DNA of 38,243 bases, taken from contig JAPLHB010000137.1 in the NCBI GenBank assembly GCA_026389845.1, positions 1 through 38,243 on the forward strand, in the 5' to 3' direction. The notes below the pieces were generated by a model, which saw only the letters and a list, made by a program, of their open reading frames with translations, had not been told where the DNA came from and searched no databases. Source of the stretch: Chloroflexota bacterium (GTDB lineage Bacteria; Chloroflexota; Anaerolineae; CG2-30-64-16). The position numbers and the translations under genes are program-made. The first letter of the stretch is position 1; every line of letters begins with the position of its first letter. Shown one piece after another: positions 36,473-38,243 of this stretch.

Positions 36473-36514
36473 CCCTTCGTTGCACTCAGAGCTTGCCCTG
36501 AGTGCAACGAAGGG
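36473..36514. terminator. Perfect 17-bp inverted repeat between DUF58 and DUF4129 genes
   Basis: Arms 36473-36489 and 36498-36514 (CCCTTCGTTGCACTCAG and exact complement), loop AGCTTGCC. It lies about 80 bases after the DUF58 stop (minus strand) and just before the DUF4129 promoter, fitting an operon boundary. No U-tract follows, so termination is inferred; similar CTGAG...CGAAGGG elements are, from memory, dispersed repeats in several phyla. Confidence 0.6.
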
Positions 36515-36594
36515 ATTCTGCGCTGGTTTCACGCCGCAACGAGAGGTTTAGGGTAGACCCGCTCAGAATGACCGTTGCTTCCGATAATGTCTAA

Positions 36595-37953
36595 TCATAC
36601 CATGGCCGGCGCGATCAGGTCTTCAACCAGGTGCGGCAGGTGGTAGACGACGACGTCGGGCAGATACTCCATCGGCGGCTTCTCGGCCAGGGTGAAGAGC
36701 ACCACTCGGCGGCCGGCCTGCGCCAGGTCGAGCAGCGACGCCAGCAGCGCATCGTGGGCCACGGCCGTCACCACCACCACCGTCGCACCCCAGGGCAGCC
36801 GCGGGGCCTCAGCCAGCAGCATCTCTTCGATGGGCCGGGCCGCGAACGCCGTGACCGCCGCCAGCAGCTCCAGGATGCGCACCAATTGTTCGGGGCTGCG
36901 GCCGGGCAGCAGGCGGATCGGCTGGTCGCTGTTGGGCAGATAGCCGTTGGCGATCAGCCCCACCGGCAGGCGCAGCTCACTGCACAACGCGGCCAGGCTG
37001 CCGGCCACGCTGATCGCCCGCTCCAGCAGCTCCGGGATGATCCCCTGCCAGTGCTTGGGCAGGGTCGCCACGTTCAGGAAGAGCAGGACCTGCGATTCCT
37101 CGCTCGGTTCGTACAATCGGCTGAGTAGCTCGGCATGGCGCGCGGTCGCCTTCCAGTGGATGCGCTTGAGGCCATCCGCGGGCTGCCAATCGCGGATGCC
37201 GGCGGTACGCAACGGGTCCTCGAACAGCCGGTCCTCGGAGCGGCGCTCGCCGAACGGGTTCTTGGCGGGCAGCCCTAGCTCGGCCACGGTGTAGAGCCGC
37301 GGGTAGATGATCAGGCGATCCTGCCGGGGCAGCGTGCCCTTGCGGCTGAACATGCCGAAGCCGTCTCCCGTCGCCATCCGCGCCGGGCCGTAGGTGTGAT
37401 AGCCGCGTTGCGCGCAGTGGACCGTAAAGCGGCGGGTCAGCCGGCCGAACGCGCCCATGTTCCAGAAGCTGGATAGCTCGCCCAGGTTGGTGGCCCGGTT
37501 GAGCTTGACCTCGGTCCCCTCCACCGGCAGGGCGGCCGGGAAGACGTCCGTGATCTGGAGCCAGATGACCGGCAGGAATTTGCGGTTGCTCACCTCCAGG
37601 GTCAGTTCGATCGTTTCGCCGAGGAAGGCGCGGGTCTCGCTGAGCCGGCGGCCGTAGTGCAGGCCGAAGAAGCTCAACTCGTTCCAGGCCCACCCCACGG
37701 CCGCGGCCACGATCATCGCGCCGCCGGCCGCGGGCAGGAAGCGGTCATCGAGCGCCAGGCCCAGCAGCGTCAACAGCACGGCCAGCACCGCCCACGCCTC
37801 GCTGAACTGGGTGTCCGTGGTCAGTTCGCGGTAACGCCGCCCGCGCAACTCGGCCAGGAGCTGGAAGTAGCGGTCGCCCGGCCCCCGCGCCGCCTTCGTC
37901 GCCTCCCGTTCCATTTCGTGGTGGTATTGTTCGCTCAGGCCTTCTTGCAGCAT
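36595..37953 (-). CDS. DUF58 domain-containing protein
   Basis: 452 residues from ATG 37953. Two membrane helices (about residues 52-90), then an Ig-like region and the DUF58 domain with the signature EDPLRTAGIRDWQPADGLKRIHWKATARHAELLSR (shown split: GIRDWQPADGLKRIHWKA and ARHAELLSRLYEP, about 245-285), followed by a vWA-like fold. DUF58 proteins are partners of MoxR AAA ATPases in envelope or protein-assembly functions. Its ATG is three bases from the MoxR stop; because MoxR is truncated here, expression of this gene may now depend on a promoter inside the inserted element or in the MoxR remnant. Confidence 0.85.
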   Translation of the reverse strand: MLQEGLSEQYHHEMEREATKAARGPGDRYFQLLAELRGRRYRELTTDTQFSEAWAVLAVLLTLLGLALDDRFLPAAGGAMIVAAAVGWAWNELSFFGLHYGRRLSETRAFLGETIELTLEVSNRKFLPVIWLQITDVFPAALPVEGTEVKLNRATNLGELSSFWNMGAFGRLTRRFTVHCAQRGYHTYGPARMATGDGFGMFSRKGTLPRQDRLIIYPRLYTVAELGLPAKNPFGERRSEDRLFEDPLRTAGIRDWQPADGLKRIHWKATARHAELLSRLYEPSEESQVLLFLNVATLPKHWQGIIPELLERAISVAGSLAALCSELRLPVGLIANGYLPNSDQPIRLLPGRSPEQLVRILELLAAVTAFAARPIEEMLLAEAPRLPWGATVVVVTAVAHDALLASLLDLAQAGRRVVLFTLAEKPPMEYLPDVVVYHLPHLVEDLIAPAMV

Positions 37954-37956
37954 GAT

Positions 37957-38103
37957 TTATTCCACCACCGGCACCGCCACCGATGCCGTGATCTCCGCGA
38001 TCACCTGGCTGGGGGTGCGTCCGCGCAGGCGGATTTGCGGGCTGATGTGGATGCGATGGGTGAGCACCGCGGGGCAAAGGCGCTGCACGTCGCTAGGGAT
38101 GAC
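37957..38103 (-). pseudogene. C-terminal remnant of MoxR-family AAA ATPase
   Basis: Too short for most gene finders. The minus strand reads VIPSDVQRLCPAVLTHRIHI, then SPQIRLRGRTPSQVIAEIT and ASVAVPVVE with a TAA at 37957-37959. This is the end of the lid domain of MoxR ATPases (pattern V.P.DV..LAP.VL.HRI). Homology stops sharply at 38103, where a sequence resembling an insertion-sequence terminus begins; the upstream frame then meets a stop in unrelated sequence. The rest of the gene, with Walker A and B, should lie beyond the inserted element to the right. The MoxR-DUF58-DUF4129 order is the standard one for this family. Confidence 0.7.
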
Positions 38104-38243
38104 GGCTCTTTGGGACTTTGCGGGGTACCCCCTATCTGTAGGGGTATGGTATACTCAGCAAAAAACCTGGAGCGTCTGCCATGCTGAATCTTTTGGGTCT
38201 CAAATCGCGCAACTTGGTCACCGTGCCCTTGGACCTGCCTGAC
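38104..38243 (+). mobile_element. Left end of a probable ISL3-type insertion sequence
   Basis: The sequence changes at 38104 from MoxR coding to GGCTCTTTGGGACTTTG, which resembles the terminal inverted repeats of ISL3-family elements as I remember them (GG-C/T-TCTTTGGG type). About 45 bases in, a TATACT box (38150-38155) and an operator-like TACCCC/GGGGTA repeat (38126-38131, 38141-38146) precede a new gene reading rightwards. The element continues past the window, so the other end and target duplication cannot be seen. Confidence 0.5.
38181..38243 (+). CDS. Start of an unidentified gene, possibly the transposase (3' partial)
   Basis: ATG at 38181 with GGAG eight bases upstream; 21 codons to the window end (MLNLLGLKSRNLVTVPL, then DLPD) with no stop. 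Too short to identify by itself. Its position just inside the presumed insertion-sequence end and its own TATACT box make a transposase the best guess; ISL3-type transposases often start with a short Leu-rich segment before a zinc-finger domain. Confidence 0.4.
   Translation, partial: MLNLLGLKSRNLVTVPLDLPD

Overview
The window looks like a chromosomal segment of an uncultured Chloroflexota bacterium (Anaerolineae/Caldilineae-like). The pointers are high GC in most of the window, secreted proteins with long Thr/Pro 'PTPT' stalks ending in an aromatic-Leu-Pro tail, a one-Cys-pair TlpA/Lgt-like/PriA group, an R3H-ATPase/tmk/c-di-AMP-receptor operon, and short heptad/octad repeats at gene ends and inside genes. 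This is inferred from recognised protein families and style; no rRNA or tRNA is present to confirm it.

Layout. 1-3063 (+): a lower-GC, modular protein (LGFP-like repeats, PA14, beta-propeller, thioredoxin-like C-terminus without cysteines), incomplete at the left edge. 3230-3691 (+): the C-terminal remnant of an FtsK/HerA-like ATPase, coupled by ATGA to a methyltransferase (3688-4443). 4450-13168 (-): one long co-directional run, read from the right: gmk, rhomboid-TPR, amrB, then a five-gene toxin-antitoxin island (DUF6922/AbiEii-like pair, a small frameshifted gene, a BrnT-like toxin, a zinc-ribbon antitoxin), then priA, tlpA-like and an Lgt-like membrane protein. 13300-13725 (+): an FmdB-type zinc ribbon. 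13874-16617 (-): R3H/SpoIIIAA-like ATPase, tmk, c-di-AMP receptor.

16825-32784 (-): a nine-gene, tightly packed cell-surface cluster: a radical SAM/SPASM protein translationally coupled to a secreted glycosidase-like protein, a DNRLRE/SdrD-B/PPC surface protein, a GT39-like membrane glycosyltransferase, an undecaprenyl-phosphate sugar transferase, a NodB-type deacetylase, a lower-GC beta-helix acyltransferase, a second GT39-like enzyme, and a second secreted glycosidase-like paralogue. Together these suggest assembly, modification and display of a surface glycan or glycosylated stalked proteins; the exact product is unknown. 33054-36434 (-): DUF4129 membrane protein, WbpD-like acetyltransferase and a third GT39-like enzyme, with a good promoter at one end and an intrinsic terminator at the other. 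36595-38103 (-): DUF58 protein and the last ~49 codons of a MoxR ATPase, cut at 38103/38104 by what looks like the left end of an ISL3-type insertion sequence.

The most unusual window-wide signal is a set of short-period repeats (7-bp units such as ACGCAAC or ACGAGTA, 8-bp units such as TGATTTGC, and longer inverted repeats). They sit directly at or over stop codons of at least six genes and have also entered priA (four places) and a GT39 gene (one place) without breaking the reading frame. No stretch longer than 300 bases is without a gene.
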